Below are positions 22,543 through 33,059 of a stretch of DNA of 64,000 nt, one piece after another. Positions within the stretch are counted from its first letter, which is position 1; the number at the start of each line of letters is the position of its first letter. A program made the position numbers and the translations under genes. The notes beneath the pieces were generated by a model that was not told the DNA's origin, did not search any database, and saw only the letters and a program-made list of their open reading frames with translations. The DNA is from Dipteronia dyeriana (lineage: Eukaryota > Streptophyta > Magnoliopsida > Sapindales > Sapindaceae): positions 41,848,360 to 41,912,359 of the forward strand of contig CM065295.1 of the NCBI GenBank assembly GCA_032871835.1, in the 5' to 3' direction.

Positions 22543-23295
22543 TCTTTTCCTCTCGCGCTCACTTCGCGTTCTTCGACCGTTCTCCGGTCTCCGAACTTGG
22601 AATTCAAATCCGTTTGTGGATTACAAACCATAACTCTCACACGGACATGGAAATATAAGATACTCAACCCATAAAATAATAATTCGACTCGATATATGAA
22701 GACGAAGACAATGTATGCAACATGAGTTGAAAGTGTAGTATCTTTTGACTTAGAACTTGAAATCAATAGTATGAGTATCCGAAATGACCGAAACTCAATC
22801 AAGAATGATTTTAGACTAAATTCAAGTTTAATATCCATGTTATACAAAGCATATACACACACAAACATAATTCACACTAGAAAGCAAACTACATAGAGAT
22901 AGTTTCCAATCATGCATATTCCAAAACATGTTATTTCCATACCAATGCATGAGCATTCATCTTTAAGTGTGTGAATGTGTTATACATGGTGCACAATGAT
23001 ACATGGACACATATGAATGAATTGTATGTGTGTGCCTATAATGGTGCATAACGATGCAGGGAAACAAATGTATGATATATGTTTGTGTGCCTAAGCCTTG
23101 TAAGAGAAAGATAAGGTCTTAGTATACCTTTGTAGAACCATATTGCATCCTTTCTCTTGAAGACTTAGAACTTGCTTTGACTTGTTGTTTCTTCTTCCTT
23201 GAGGCTTGAATCATCATGAATCTAAACAACTAAATCATTACAAGTAAACATCATTTTGATATGGAATTAATGATAACACAAACTAAAACCTAACA

Positions 23296-23470
23296 GCTAT
23301 CTAGCTATTTCCTGGTCTCAAGATCTGGATGGCAACTATGCTCTTACACTCAGACCCTTGTTGGCAGGGGTTAGTGACCGACCGAGGCATCAGGGATAGT
23401 GAGGGGGATTCCCCGGCTAACCCTGGTCTTGGGATGATAATGTCAAATTTTCCCATGTAGACCCAAATCA
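23296..23470. repeat. 99-bp tandem repeat tract of the Tat element, right part
   Basis: It resumes the unit cut by copy A (GCTATCTAGCTATTTCCTGG) and runs into a decayed last unit with ACCGACCGAGGCATCAGG. Confidence 0.75.
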
Positions 23471-23586
23471 TTGTAGAACATAATTGAAGATGGAGAAAGA
23501 ACATGCTTTATTGATAAAAAGAAAGGAGTACATTATTGCTTGAGATTAAAAACTAGGTGAAGGTAGCCTGCTTATGAGTCCCCTAT

Positions 23587-24885
23587 TTAGGTGTAGATTT
23601 TTCTCAAGTGATTCGTATTCCAGGTATGATCGATGAGTCGACCATTCATGTCTTCGAGCTTGTAGGCCCCATTACGGATCACCACCTTTACCAAGTATGG
23701 CCCATCCCAGTTGGGCCCCAGAACCCCGTTTGACCTCTTTCTGGTATTCAACGTCACTTTCCTGAGAACTAGATCCCTTTTTTTAAAGTTTCGAGCTTTA
23801 ACCCTACATTTAAAGTATCTAGCAATCTTGCTCTGGTAAACTGCCACATTCTCGGTTACTCGATCCTATTTTTCTTCTAAGAGATCCAAGCTAGCTCGGA
23901 GCTTGCCCTCATTGCACCTGGTTCAAAATGTTAGAATCTAAAGGAGGTCAGTTTGTGTTCAATGGGAAGCACCGCTTCGACCTCGAAGGCCAGGGAGTAG
24001 GGCGTTTCCCCAGTAGTTGTTCTCCCCGTAGTGTGGTAAGCCCAGAGGACCTCGGGAAGCTTCTCGGCCCATCTACCCTTTTTCTGTTGTAGTTTCTTTT
24101 TCAACAGCTTCTTAATTGTCTTATTGGTGGATTCCACCAACCCGTTAGTCTGAGGGTGGGCTACTGAAGCGAACCTAAGGTCGATTCCCAAGCACTCGTA
24201 AAAGTCTTTGAACCGACCATTATCAAACTGCTTGTCGAGGACAACTATAATGGCAAGAGGTGTTCCGAACTTGCAAACTACATTATTTTTTTATGAACCT
24301 TGTTGTATTTTCTTCTGATATCCGGGAGAGTGGTTCGGCTTCGACCCATCTTATGAAATAGTCAATTACCACGATAGCATATTTAGCTTGACCAGGAGCA
24401 GTAGGAAGCGGTCGGATCAAGTCGACTCCCCATATAGTAAAGGGGTAAGGTGAGCTAATGGATGACAACCACTCCGACGGGAGGTGACTCAGGTTTGCGG
24501 TCTTCTACCATGACTCGCAGGATGGAACTAAGTTTTTTGTGTCTTGATGGATGGTTGGCCAATAATACCCCATGCGGAGTACCTGATATGCCAGAGCCTC
24601 CCCACTAATGTGGTTCCTGCATTCCCCGAAGTGAACCTCTCTCAATGTCCACATGGCATCTTTAGGGTGTAAATATCGGAGCAAAGGAAGAGATCTACCC
24701 CTCCTGTATAAGTACCCATCAACCAAGCAATACCGGACCGAGAGCCTATTGACTTTCCTAGCTTGGTCAGGCTCCCCGGGAAGTCTCCCTTCTTGTAGAT
24801 AATCCACTATTGGCTCCATCCAACATGGTTTCTGATCTAGGGTATAAGTCTCCTTACCTGCCACTGTGCTAGGTAAGGGGATCAC
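23587..24885 (-). pseudogene. Tat-type integrase region (H2C2, core, C-terminus), frameshifted
   Basis: Pol pieces in order on the minus strand. 24885-24505 carries the H2C2-type segment (LREVHFGECRNHISG, GYYWPTIHQD, a final Cys pair). 24468-24283 has the core start WGVDLIRPLPTAPG and VVIDYFIRWVEAEPLS, holding two catalytic aspartates. 24191-23931 has the third catalytic residue in HPQTNGLVESTNKTIKKLL and the GETPYSLAFEVEAVLP tail. 23847-23587 is the C-terminal domain with LGPNWDGPYLV and a basic end. Shifts and stops separate the pieces, so no integrase can be made. Confidence 0.9.
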
Positions 24886-25494
24886 CTGAAGAGGGACCTC
24901 CTGGGTAAGGCCTGGCCACCATTTGCATCTATCTTGGCCAGGACGTCAGCTCGATGATTCTGTTGTCGAGGTACCTGCTTGATCTTAAATCCTTTAAACT
25001 CACTCTTAAGCTGTTGAACTAGCTTCAGGTAGGCGATCATGTTATCCCCTTTTGCCTGATAATCCCCAGAGACTTGGTAGACTATGAGAGATGAGTCACT
25101 CCTAACCTGCAGGTAATCAAACCCGAGCTCTGTGGCCACCCCTATTCCGGCTAAGAGGGCTTCATATTCTGCCTAATTTTTAGTGTCTTTAAATTCAAAT
25201 CTGAAACAGTGGCAGCACTTAGCCCCTTCTGGGTCGATTATGACTATACCCGTTCCCCCCTCAGCTTGCCCGAATGCTCAAACTGTGTGGAGGATCCATG
25301 CCTCACAACTTTCTGGCCAGCTGTCAGACTTTGGAATCCCCTCAGGGGCTATATAAGTTGTTATAGAGGTCGCTTGGCCTGGGGGCATTAAGAGCTCGGC
25401 TACAAAGTCTGCCAAAGCCTAGGTTTTAATTGCGGTTATGGGCTTATAACTTAAATAAAACTGGGTGAGCTACAGGCCCATAAAACCAACCTTC
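24882..25494 (-). pseudogene. Tat-type RNase H region, several stops
   Basis: From 25494 down: remnants of the RT-RNase H connection (LTQFYLSYKPITAIK, ALADFVAELL), then RNase H with GTGIVIIDPEGAK, AEYEALLAGIGVATELGF (active-site Glu), VRSDSSLIVYQV (Asp) and NHRADVLAKI (Asp). At least four in-frame stops interrupt 25494-25140. Copy B begins at 25495, so the upstream RT is not contiguous. Confidence 0.85.
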
Positions 25495-26302
25495 TGTTAG
25501 GTTTTAGTTTGTGTTGGCATTAATTCCATATCAAAATGATGTTTACTTGTAATGATTTAGTTGTTTAGATTCATGATGATTCAAGCTTCAAGGAAGAAGA
25601 AACAACAAGTCAAAGTAAGTTCTAAGTCTTCAAGAGAAATGATGCAATATAGTTCTACAAAGGTATAATAAGACCTTATCTTTCTCTTACATGGCTTAGG
25701 CATATACACACATATCATACATTTGTGTCCCTGTATCGTTGTGCACCATTATAGGCACACACACATATATCATACATTTGTGTCCCTGCATCGTTATGCA
25801 CCATTATAGGCACACACATACAATTCATTCTCATGTGTCCCTGCATCATTATGCACCATGTATAGCACATTCACACACTTAAAGATGAATGCTCATGCAT
25901 TGGTATGAAAATAACATGTTTTGGAAAATGCATGATTGGAGACTATCTCTATGTAGTTTGCATTCAAGTGTGAATTGTGTTTGTGTGTGCATATGTTTTG
26001 TATAACATGGATATTGAACTTGAATTTAGTCTTCCATCATTCTTGATTGAGTTCCGGTCATTTCGGTTACTCATACTATTGATTTCAAGTTCTAAGTCAA
26101 AAGATACTACATTTTCAACTCATGTTGCATACATTGTCTTCGTATTCGTATATCGACTTGAATTATTATTTTCTGGGTTAAGTATCTTATATTTCCATGT
26201 CCATGTGAGAGTTACAGTTTGTAATCCGTAAACGGATTTGAATTCTGAGTTCGGAGGCCGGAGAACGGTTGAAGATCGCGAGAGAAGCACGAGGGGAATG
26301 CA

Positions 26303-26410
26303 CCATGGCCAAAAGGCCATGAAGGTGTGCATTCTCGAGATGGCGCGTGGCCATCTCAGCTGCACAACCTTGCTGCCCCGAGATGCCCACGTGCCATCTT
26401 GGGGAAGCAT
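26303..26410 (+). promoter_or_regulatory. Palindrome cluster with G-box in LTR B
   Basis: Three stem-loops: CATGGCC AAAA GGCCATG (26304-26321), CGAGATGGC GCGT GGCCATCTC, and TGCCCCGAGATG CCCACGTG CCATCTTGGGGA. CACGTG forms the loop of the third. A TATA-like TTTATAAT lies about 50 bp downstream (26460), so this is probably the U3 promoter. Confidence 0.75.
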
Positions 26411-27360
26411 TAACAAATGAGGGCAAAATGGTCTTTCTTGCTTTCTTCTTTCCCACTCCTTTATAATTTCTTTCCTTCTCACAATTAATTCTAAGAAGAA
26501 ATTCAAACAACTGTGCATAAATTTTCTCTCTAAATTTTCTCACCTTCCGAACACCATTGTTGAGTGTGCTCATCTATTCAACCTCCATCTTTGCAGGTTT
26601 GAGTAAGTTTTACTGCTGTTTTTGGTGTCTAATCATACAAAAACTGGACTGTACCTAAATCAACTAAGGTATTGATTTTCTTTCAAAGTTTTCTTTTAAA
26701 ACTTGGTCAATTGCCTTGGGTTTTCTTATTCTACAAATATTTGTATATTGTGAGTGTTTTGATTTGAGTTTTGAACTCTTTCAAAGCTAGTTTGAGTTTC
26801 AATTGAAATCATACATGTTGAGTTAGGTCTTTATTTTGCCTAAGTTGTCACATGTTTGGGATTGTATTGTGCTAGCTTTGATTCTAGGACTATTTGATGA
26901 TCTTTGATTGTTTGATTTTGTGAAAAATAGTTCCTCACATGTATTAGGCTCTCTTGGCCAAAATTCTCACATAATACATATGTTTATGTTCTTTTGAGCT
27001 ATTCATGTGTTTTGGTTGAATCTATGATAAGGAATATGCTCTAGAACTTTAGCTTAAATCTTATTAACATTGTCATATGATTTTAGAATGTTTTTGGTTT
27101 GTGTGATTTAAACTTGAACTTGTGATTTATTGAACATATCTTGTTATTTAAGTTTAGATCTATGCATGTATCTAGGTGTTGATTAATATTGAACATATCT
27201 TACATAATCTAAATTGGTTAGACATGCTTGATAAACTAGACTATATGTGATTTGTGCATTCATGCTCATGTCTAGTATTTTCCATAGGATGTGTTGATCA
27301 TAGCATTCTATGTTGCGTGCTTGTTTGCGTTTTACATTTATGATCACCTAGATGCCTTGT

Positions 27361-27660
27361 TAGAAGGAAGTCTTGACAATAGGTGTGAGACCTATGGTGT
27401 TGAGCAAGAAGTCTTGGCAAGAGGTGTGAAGCCTTGTATTGTCGAGCAAGGAAGTCTTGGCTAGGGTCGGGATGATCCGGATAGTCGAGCAAGAAGTCTT
27501 GCCTAGAGTTGGGATAACTCGGATAGGTGAGCAAGGAAGTCTTGACTAGAGTCGTGAGGACTTAGTTGAGCAAGAAGTCTTGCCTTGGGTCGTGAAGATC
27601 CGGATAAGGTGAGCAAGGAAGTCTTGACAAGAGGTGTGAAGCCTCGGATTGTTGAGCATA
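27361..27660 (+). repeat. About 45-bp tandem repeats in LTR B
   Basis: Units of the type GAGCAAGAAGTCTTG(G/C)C followed by AGAGGTGTGAAGCC or AGAGTCGTGAGG. About seven imperfect copies lie downstream of the inferred transcription start. Confidence 0.85.
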
Positions 27661-28106
27661 GGGCGACAACTTCTAGATTAGGATAAGACGGTAATTTCTA
27701 GGTGAAGAGGTCACTTGAGAGATTGTACTTGTTTTATCTACTAGTGGATTTTGTTTGCCGGTGGCTGCTAACCCGTGGTTGTTTCCTCTTCGGAGGTTTA
27801 CCACGTTATATATTGTGTCAACTTTTCTCTATCCCTATCTCTCTAATATTTGTATTGTGGATAGAACTCTTTATATATGTTGACTTCCTTTCTATAATAT
27901 AGATTGTGTATGAGTTACAATTACTTGTTTGTATCACACTTGTGTTTATATATTGATTAATTGTCTTTAATAAATATATATATTGTGATATAAGCAATCT
28001 AGAGGAACAAACTTTTGTTTGTTTCTAAGGTAGTCGAAAAAGGTGTCTAACCTATTCACCCCCCTCTAGATTAGCCTTGAGCATTTAACCGTGATTGTAT
28101 TTTCAA

Positions 28107-28118
28107 TTGGTATTAGAG
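28107..28118 (+). promoter_or_regulatory. Primer-binding site of copy B
   Basis: TGGTATTAGAGC directly follows the LTR; one substitution from the tRNA-Met-type site seen in copies E and F. Confidence 0.8.
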
Positions 28119-28190
28119 CAGGACACTAGATTGCACTTAGTGTGAGTCCGGGTGTGATACTTTCACGGTTTTTACAGGGCGTTTGAAGTC

Positions 28191-28708
28191 ATGGGTTTAC
28201 AAGATGATGTAATGGCGGAAGGAGCCTCAAATACTAGGCCACCATTAATTCGTGGCACTAACTATGGGTATTGGAAGTTGAGGATGAAAGCCTACATTCG
28301 CTCTATTAATGAAAGAGCTTGGATGGTAGTAGAAGAAGGTTATAGTCCTCCTACCAAGGTTCAAGAGGATGGAATCATGATACTCAAGCAAATGAGTGAA
28401 TGGACAACGAATGAGTTTGAGGATGCTAAATGGCACCATCGTGCTATGAATGCCATCTTTGGAGGAGTTGATGTGCATCAATTCTCCTACGTTCAAAATC
28501 TTGAATCCGCAAAGGAAGCTTGGGATACTCTCCAAGTTACTAATGAAAAAACCTTAGCGGTGAAGAAATCGAGGCATCAAATGTTGGCATCACAATTTGA
28601 AGGTTTAAGTATGGGTGAGGAAAAAAAGTTTGAAGACTTCCAATTCCGGCTTCTTAACATAGCTAACCAATGTCAAGCACTTGGAGTACCTATCTCAAAA
28701 GAGTTTAT
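28191..28708 (+). pseudogene. Gag of copy B, N-terminal part only
   Basis: Open from ATG at 28191 (MGLQDDVMAEGASNTRPPL) to about VPISKE with no stop: the UBN2-type domain up to the point equal to residue 172 of copy A. It then runs into foreign sequence at 28709. The zinc knuckles are lost. Confidence 0.85.
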
Positions 28709-28710
28709 TT

Positions 28711-29169
28711 CTGGAGGTGAAGTCAACTAGTTAATCAATTTTTGGTAGAGGAAAACTGTCTTTCGGTTATGCCATGTTGAGGTCAGTACAGTCGACGCAC
28801 ATGCGCCACTTTCCCATTTGCCTTGGTGACCATGACCACATTTGCAATCCACTCGGGGTAGCGTGCCTCTCTGATGAATCCCACTTGGGTTAATTTGTCC
28901 ACTTCTTCCTGGATCGCATCATTTCTTTCAGTGTTGAAATGACGCCTTCTTTGTTTGATAGGTTTGAAGGTCGGATCCACTGCCAATCGGTGAGAAGCCA
29001 AAGTCATCGGGATCTCAGGCATTTCGTCATGAATCCAAGCGATGATGTCGTTGAACTCTTTGAGGAGCACGATCAAACCCTCTTTCACTCCCCGCTCAAG
29101 GGTGGCTCTGACTTTGACGACCTTCGAGGGATCGCCCATCCGGATAGGAATCTCTTCTAGCTTATCCAC
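28711..29169 (-). pseudogene. Tat-type reverse transcriptase, N-terminal part
   Basis: Starts before FNDIIAWIHDEMPEIP and carries the RT entry segment HRLAVDPTFKPIKQRRR, GFIREARYPEWIANVVMV and KANGK. One extra G then shifts the frame, and the other frame continues WRMCVDCTDLN and PKDSFPLPKID. It ends at about 28711 against copy B. The palm with the YxDD motif is absent from the window. Confidence 0.88.
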
Positions 29170-29480
29170 TGGATGGCTGCTGGCCCATTCCCTTCTCTAC
29201 TCCTCATTGTCTGGCACCACGGAGTCATCCTTAGGGTGATTTATGAGTCCTACATCTTCTAGGGTTAATACAGGGGTTGCCCTATAATGGATCATTGTCA
29301 CCTGGGCAAGTTGTTTTGCTAGAGCTATTGGGTTGGCAGACACTGCATGGCATCTCCTGGCTGGTTGCTGATCACCCCGAACTTCTCCCACCTTGTCTCC
29401 CACTAGGAACTTCAGGACTTTATGGTAAATGGATAGAACCCCTTTCAAGGATGATAAAAATGGTCTTCCTAATATTGCAT
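29170..29480 (-). pseudogene. Tat-type pol, protease to RT linker
   Basis: Frames on the minus strand include MKGVLSIYHKVLKFLVGDKV and HYRATPVLTLEDVGLINHP, typical of the segment between protease and RT in Tat pol. It is interrupted by stops. Confidence 0.6.
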
Positions 29481-29928
29481 TTTAGGCCGATGGGGTATCC
29501 AACACCACCACGAAGTTTGTCATGATATTCTGCTGAAGAGGTGTGGCTCCAATGATCACTGGCAGGATTTTTGATCCCACGAGTATGATTGAATCCCCAG
29601 TGAACCCATATAGCGGGGTAGTATAACTATTGTAACACCACCGTTTCAAGTTCAGTTTTTCCAAGGTTTCCTTAAATAGAACGTCGACGCTATTGCCTGT
29701 GTCAATGAGCACACGGTGTACCATGCAGTTGGCAATCTGCACCGTGATCACTATGGGATCATCATGAGGTTGTACGGTGTTGTAGACATCCGCTTCGGTG
29801 AAAATAATATGTGACAACTGAGAGAGGTTGGTCGGGCTCTGGTCGACCTTGAAGATACCCCGTCCTTCGTCCATACGAGGGACTTTCCTTATGTGGTTTT
29901 TCTTGGAATTGTTAGAGGTCCCAGCCAT
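29480..29928 (-). pseudogene. Tat-type aspartic protease region
   Basis: The open segment includes IIFTEADVYNTVQPHDDPIV, then the active-site string VLIDTGNSVDVLF and a later LPVIIGATPLQQNIMTNFVV. The Asp-Thr-Gly triad residues are present, but adjoining stops isolate the segment from gag and RT. Confidence 0.88.
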
Positions 29929-30429
29929 AGTAGGCTCTCCGCTGATGGTATGTATTATTTGGATTTGTTACATCAGATCTGCCTGCTCCACCTTTCTTTT
30001 CTCAGTGTGTTCACGGATCTCGGCTGGTACTTCCCATCCAGTCTAAATGTTATCCCTGACTTGCTGTAAGAATTCTACCAAACATCCTCCCCTTATCAAG
30101 CCTAGATCTGATTTCGCAGGTTATAGCACCCTGAAGTGTTGTGTCCCACGTCTTCGTGAAAGTCATAATACTTATAATGATTCCTCTTAACGACAGGGGC
30201 TTTCATGGGTGCGGGCTTTCATGGGTGCGGGCTTCAGTAGAAACCCCTTGTCCCCAATGGCAAGATAGATTGTTTCACTGGATGCATTCAAGGGGGTGTA
30301 ACGATCATATCCTCTCTCATCTCGAGCTACTGGGGCCACTGTCCTGGAAGGAGGTGAATCTCGCGGAGGAGTTCATTTTGCTGGATATCTTTTCGATCTG
30401 GGTTGAGAAATGAGGAAGTGATACGTCGA
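29929..30429 (-). other. Decayed gag-protease junction of the Tat element
   Basis: No long open frame. Short minus-strand pieces (for example YHFLISTQIEKISSKMN and KYYDFHEDVGHNT-like text) suggest the gag C-terminus, heavily mutated. Confidence 0.4.
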
Positions 30430-31781
30430 TTTATTAGGGGGTTTTTTCTGGCTTTTCTGAACTTACTTAGGTTTAAGAGCTTCCTTCTTCGGTCGCTTTA
30501 CGACTCTCATATCGTCGTGTTCCATCTTGACCTTGAGTTGTTCGTCGACTTCAATTTGCTCTAGAGCCAGATCATAGGCTTCTTTATAGGTCTCTTGGTA
30601 AAAGGCCGGAAAAGCTTGCCTGCCCACAAGTTTCTTCTGAAGTTGGCGAGGGTTTCTTTCTTGGTGAAGACCCCCATTTGGATGACTTCCTTGTGGAAAC
30701 GCTTGACATAAGCCCGGAGGGTTTCCCCTCTCTCCTGGATAACGTACTGTAGCTGGATTGGGTCCTTCAATCAGGATTTAACTCCCTGGAATTGTGAGCA
30801 GAAATCGGTTGACAACTTCATGAAGGAATCCACACTGCCAGCCGGTAGCTTTCTAAACCAGGTCTTAGCGTAATCTGCCAGCGTAGTTGGGAACATTCGA
30901 CATATAGCAGCCCTGGTCGTGTTCTGGACCTCCATCTATTGAACGAAGCTCTCCAAGTAGCTCAAGAGATCCCCAGTCCCGGAGAACATGTCAGTCGGCA
31001 TTTTGAACTTTGGCAGGAGCTTCACTTCCCAGATCCTTCTAATGAATGGAGCATTCATTTCACTTAGAGGGTCCTTCTTGTCCTCCTTGCACTTCCCCTT
31101 CTTCATTTGCTGGACCTCTTTCTAAAGCTCTGCCAACTGGTCTCTCAGGCATTTGCTTTTGGGTTTTCTTGAGTTGATCTCGGTCTCTTCACTGTCAGAC
31201 CCCTCTGTCGAGCTGGCGACCTCTACCCAATCCCTTCTTCGAAATGGGTCTGACTGGGGGCTTTGGTAACTCTCCTCTCGAGTTTCCCTCCTTGAAGTCT
31301 TTGGGGGAAGAAACTCTTGTCGCTCTCGGGGAGGGACGTCCACCGCAGACTTGACTTTCCTGGGTTAGTAATGTGGCGAAGCTTCAGGAACAGAGGGCAT
31401 GGGCCCTAACCTATCCCGGATCGAGGGTAGGAGTCCCTTCTATTACGAGTTGGCTCTGGAAGGGTAGGACCTAGGTGATCAAAGGCGGGTTACCTAGTCC
31501 CGAGGCCTGTTTGACTCCCCTAGATTGCAGAGGTTTGCTTGTTGGATAGTAATACCCTCAGCGAGCTGTCGAATGTGGACGTTCTCCACGAAGGCCACCG
31601 CTTGTTGGTCAAGCTCGACCTGGCTTCCCAGAGAGGGATCTAAAGCCCGCCCAGTGGCTGGCTGGTCCGGGACCTGACTATGGAGCCTGAATTTTCTTCT
31701 TTTCTTTGGGAAATTTCGTATCGATACAGCGGAAGGTTGTCCCGCTGCGCCTAGCTGTCTTTGGGAGGAGCGAAGCCTCAT
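30430..31781 (-). pseudogene. Tat-type gag, many stops
   Basis: From ATG at 31781 (MRLRSSQRQLGAAGQ), a basic N-terminal domain, then a Ser/Arg/Glu-rich segment (31343-31122). The retrotransposon gag core follows, with PFIRRIWEVKLLPKFKMPT, YAKTWFRKLPAGSVDSFMKL, RGETLRAYVKRFHKEVIQM, and a basic tail. At least five stops lie between, so only 60-95 residue pieces are open. Confidence 0.85.
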
Positions 31782-31832
31782 GACTCCTGTAAAACAACAG
31801 TTTTGTGTATATAAAGATGGTGGTATGGGAGT

Positions 31833-31850
31833 TTCCCACAGACGGTGCCA
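31833..31850 (-). promoter_or_regulatory. Primer-binding site of the Tat-type element
   Basis: On the minus strand TGGCACCGTCTGTGGGAA lies five bases from the end of the 5' LTR. It begins with TGG, as needed to pair with a tRNA CCA end. I did not assign the tRNA. Confidence 0.6.
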
Positions 31851-31855
31851 AAAAG

Positions 31856-33059
31856 TGTTAACGGGAAATTTGCTCGAGATGAGAAATTCAAACTAACACC
31901 CTCGAGACCACTACCACGGAGGTGGTGGCCGGGGTCGGTACTTTGGATACCTAACCTACTTAGATAGAAATGAAAGTTTGAAAGACTGTAGCGAATGAGA
32001 GCTTTATTTTAGAACATTTATGATACACGGGAATCTCTCATATACACTCATAATCTCTTTTGTACATAGGACGGTGGTAACTCCGTGCTTGTCAATTAGT
32101 GGATATGACGATGGACGTGTTCTGATCACAGAATTTAGGCGCGACGTACTTTTTTTTTTTTACTCTGTCCTTCCCCTTACCATGCTTGGCCCTATTTATA
32201 CTTGGTCTAGGTAGGATTTTACTCACAAATATCCTGCCACGATCTTATGAATCTGTTCCCTCCTTATCGGGCGAGATCCATTGTTTGAAAGTTATTAACT
32301 CCGCATTAATAACAGATGCGATGATATTGTTGGCGAAGATAAGTTTGTTTCCATTTTGGAATCAAACTCTTTACTTACACGTACGCGGAATTAATGTTGG
32401 TTATTACGTAGATATGATCCTGTGTGACCTCACGGCATGATTCTTCATGGAGGTCACCGAGTTAGCTGCTCGTTGTCTCGTAGAGAGAGGTAGATCCATG
32501 CTTTAGTTCTGTTCTCAAAAGCCTGGGATAGACTTTCCTCGACCCTTTGGAGCTTGAGGCGTTCCTGTAAACATTTCTGGGAGATCACATGGATTTGATT
32601 CACTTAGAGGCCCTCTTTCTCCTCGTATTGTGGAGGGGGCAGCGGGTTCCTAGAGAGGTTGGTGGGCTTCAAGTTTAGGCTATGAGTTAAGTTTGACCTA
32701 TGGGAGCCTTAACCTAGAGGGAGCTTGCTTTGCATGTCGGGGTTCACTTCGAGTGCTTTTTTTAGCTCGGCGATCCTCCCTTGCTTTATTGTGGTGGTTT
32801 TGGAGCCTGGCCCCAAGAACCGAGGTTCCTGGGTAGGTGGCCTCGAGAAGCCAGGACTCAAGCGTTCGCGTGGGGGCTCGACCTGGTCGTGTCTAGCTTC
32901 ATCCTTGGTAGTTCCGAAGCCCGACAATCCTTCCTTACTTCTACGGGGTAATTTTATGGCCTGCCTGGGGTTTCATGAATGTCGAATTTGGGCTTTGACT
33001 CGGGCTAGGAGAGTGGAAAATTTCTCTTTGACCCCCCTCGACAAATTTTACTATTAACA
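31856..33059 (-). repeat. 5' LTR of the Tat-type element
   Basis: 1204 bp, partner of 6389-7598. The minus-strand TATAAATAG box is at 32192-32200. A direct TTTGG duplication follows at 33060. Confidence 0.93.
32192..32200 (-). promoter_or_regulatory. TATA box in the Tat-type 5' LTR
   Basis: TATAAATAG on the minus strand, conserved at 6731-6739 in the other LTR. It would drive genomic RNA toward lower coordinates. Confidence 0.6.

Larger units (their letters stand above)
11499..23295 (-). mobile_element. Copia-like non-autonomous LTR retrotransposon, copy A
   Basis: The element reads TGTTAGGTTTTAG ... TTGTATTTTCA on the minus strand and is flanked by the 5-bp duplication GCTAT (11494-11498, 23296-23300). 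It contains a primer site matching the initiator tRNA-Met type, a gag, a second ORF and a polypurine tract, but no protease, integrase or reverse transcriptase between gag and ORF2. Its 5' LTR carries a hAT insertion, and its 3' LTR is internally deleted. It is younger than the Tat element it interrupts. Confidence 0.9.
18010..23295 (-). repeat. 5' LTR of copy A, interrupted by a hAT element
   Basis: About 2.59 kb of LTR after removing 19084-21770 and one 8-bp duplication. It starts TGTTAGG and ends GTATTTTCA on the minus strand. It contains the 45-bp repeats (18470-18780), an ACGTGGTAAACC motif (18313) and the palindrome cluster (22436-22542). Confidence 0.9.
25495..28105 (+). repeat. 5' LTR of copy B (full length)
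   Basis: 2611 bp, TGTTAGGTTTTAG to TTGTATTTTCA. It contains, in order, the palindrome cluster (26303-26410), a TTTATAAT box (26460), the 45-bp repeats and the CCGTGG..ACCACGTTAT motif (about 27770). Confidence 0.93.
25495..28710 (+). mobile_element. Copia-like non-autonomous element, copy B, 3' truncated
   Basis: A complete 5' LTR (25495-28105), a primer site and the first about 170 codons of gag, then an abrupt junction near 28709 into the Tat RT gene. The 5' flank is CCTTC; no matching 3' flank exists because the rest of the copy is missing. The insertion is in RT/RNase H of the Tat element. Confidence 0.9.
6389..33059 (-). mobile_element. Ty3/gypsy LTR retrotransposon, Tat-type lineage, complete ends, nested insertions
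   Basis: Two LTRs of about 1.2 kb, each TGTTAA...TTAACA, are flanked by a perfect 5-bp target duplication TTTGG (6384-6388 and 33060-33064). Gag, protease, reverse transcriptase, RNase H and integrase remnants lie on the minus strand in Ty3/gypsy order. A tandem-repeat tract and a large ORF on the opposite strand sit between integrase and the 3' LTR. Antisense ORFs and 3' tandem repeats are known traits of the Tat group, hence the lineage call. Stops and frameshifts in every domain show it is dead. Its span is inflated by copies A and B and the hAT element. Confidence 0.92.

Noticed and set aside
22353..22868. 171-codon open frame and similar 60-97 codon frames in every copia-like LTR
   Set aside because: They cover the palindromes and TATA region, and the frame is broken differently in each LTR copy. 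They are chance openings in non-coding LTR sequence.
27361..27660. CRISPR-like array
   Set aside because: Units are direct tandem repeats without unique spacers, inside an LTR of a plant retrotransposon.
28107..28118. tRNA-related sequence
   Set aside because: Only a 12-base primer-binding site; no tRNA body or cloverleaf is present.
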